Origin: Clostridia bacterium
GTDB lineage: Bacteria > Bacillota > Clostridia > Christensenellales > Aristaeellaceae
Assembly (NCBI GenBank): GCA_009776385.1
Contig: WRFT01000106.1
Coordinates: 1 to 6,662, forward strand
Direction: 5' to 3'
DNA: 6,662 nucleotides
Shown: positions 6,317-6,662 of the stretch, in pieces
How positions within the stretch are numbered: position 1 is the stretch's first letter
How the letters are laid out: each line of letters starts with the position of its first letter
Translations under genes and position numbers: made by a program
The notes under the pieces: generated by a model
What the model saw: only the letters and a program-made list of their open reading frames with translations
The model's database searches: none
Told to the model about the DNA's origin: nothing

Positions 6317-6662
6317 TTACCCTATTACAGCGCCGTCACTCATACCGGGTTCCGGGACGATTAATTTGAGTGCCTTGCTTTGCGCATCCTCCGCGCTGAG
6401 AATCATGCCTTGTGATTGTATCCCGCATATCATTGCCGGTTTTAAGTTAGCAAGCAGAACGACTTGCTTGCCAACCATTTCCTCTACTGTGTAGCAGCGC
6501 GCTATCCCACTGACAACCGTACGTGTTTCATCACCCAGCGATAATGACAATTTAAGCAGCTTATCGCTTTTCTTCACCTTTTCGCATGCCAGTACGCGAG
6601 CAACCCGCATCGTCATGGCAGAAAAATCCTTGATGGAAACTTCCGGTATGCTTTTTATGTCA
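6317..6662 (-). CDS. metG: Methionyl-tRNA synthetase, C-terminal tRNA-binding domain (partial)
   Basis: The frame is open from the right window edge (first complete codon 6661-6659) to TAA at 6319-6317, giving about 115 C-terminal residues. It encodes an EMAP II/Trbp111-type OB-fold tRNA-binding domain. Recognisable parts are VSIKDFSAMTMRV, KSDKLLKLSLSLG, VVSGIARCYTVEEMVGK and NLKPAMICGIQSQGMIL. In many Bacillota and other bacteria this domain ends MetRS and drives dimerisation and tRNA binding. Sequence continues upstream of the domain (start DIKSIPEVSIKDF), and tatD follows directly, as after metG elsewhere. A full-length metG is therefore more likely than a free-standing CsaA/Trbp111-like protein. 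Catalytic motifs lie outside the window. An internal ATG at 6616 is not the start, because conserved domain sequence precedes it. Confidence 0.92.
   Translation of the reverse strand, partial: DIKSIPEVSIKDFSAMTMRVARVLACEKVKKSDKLLKLSLSLGDETRTVVSGIARCYTVEEMVGKQVVLLANLKPAMICGIQSQGMILSAEDAQSKALKLIVPEPGMSDGAVIG

Noticed and set aside
1..6662. CRISPR arrays, insertion sequences, prophage parts or a novel defence system
   Set aside because: No spaced direct repeats, terminal inverted repeats, transposase or integrase motifs were seen. All sizeable frames are accounted for by housekeeping families.

Overview
The window looks like chromosomal DNA of a low-to-mid GC member of the Bacillota, probably of the Clostridia. 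The reasons are a complete T-box leader, strong AGGAGG ribosome binding sites, sigma-A-type promoters, a methionyl-tRNA synthetase with the C-terminal tRNA-binding domain followed by tatD, and a CggR-like regulator fragment. No mobile element, CRISPR array, tRNA or rRNA gene was seen. The taxonomic assignment is inference.

Left edge (1-137, minus strand): the first 45 codons of a gene that leaves the window, tentatively a CggR/SorC-type sugar-responsive repressor. It has its own divergent promoter at about 190-218.

Centre-left (about 260-3654, plus strand): a consensus promoter (TTGACA, 17 bases, TACAAT) leads into a class I T-box riboswitch. The leader has a tyrosine specifier (UAC), a canonical antiterminator and a competing intrinsic terminator. 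It controls three tightly packed genes: a fold-type I PLP aminotransferase, tyrosyl-tRNA synthetase (tyrS) and a YigZ/IMPACT-family protein. When uncharged tRNA-Tyr builds up, the leader should read through, raising charging capacity (tyrS). If the aminotransferase makes tyrosine, tyrosine supply would rise too.

Right (3649-6662, minus strand): metG (3' end only), tatD, psuK and psuG run leftward with gaps of 0, 45 and 1 bases, as one likely operon. PsuK phosphorylates pseudouridine and PsuG splits pseudouridine 5'-phosphate into uracil and ribose 5-phosphate, a salvage route for modified nucleoside from RNA turnover. No pseudouridine transporter or dedicated regulator lies in the window.

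The two operons converge and overlap by six bases (TTATAA, both stop codons), with no recognisable terminator between them. Most of the window is housekeeping. The points most worth a second look are the tyrosine T-box placed in front of an aminotransferase, the link of pseudouridine salvage to metG-tatD, and the terminator-less convergent junction.
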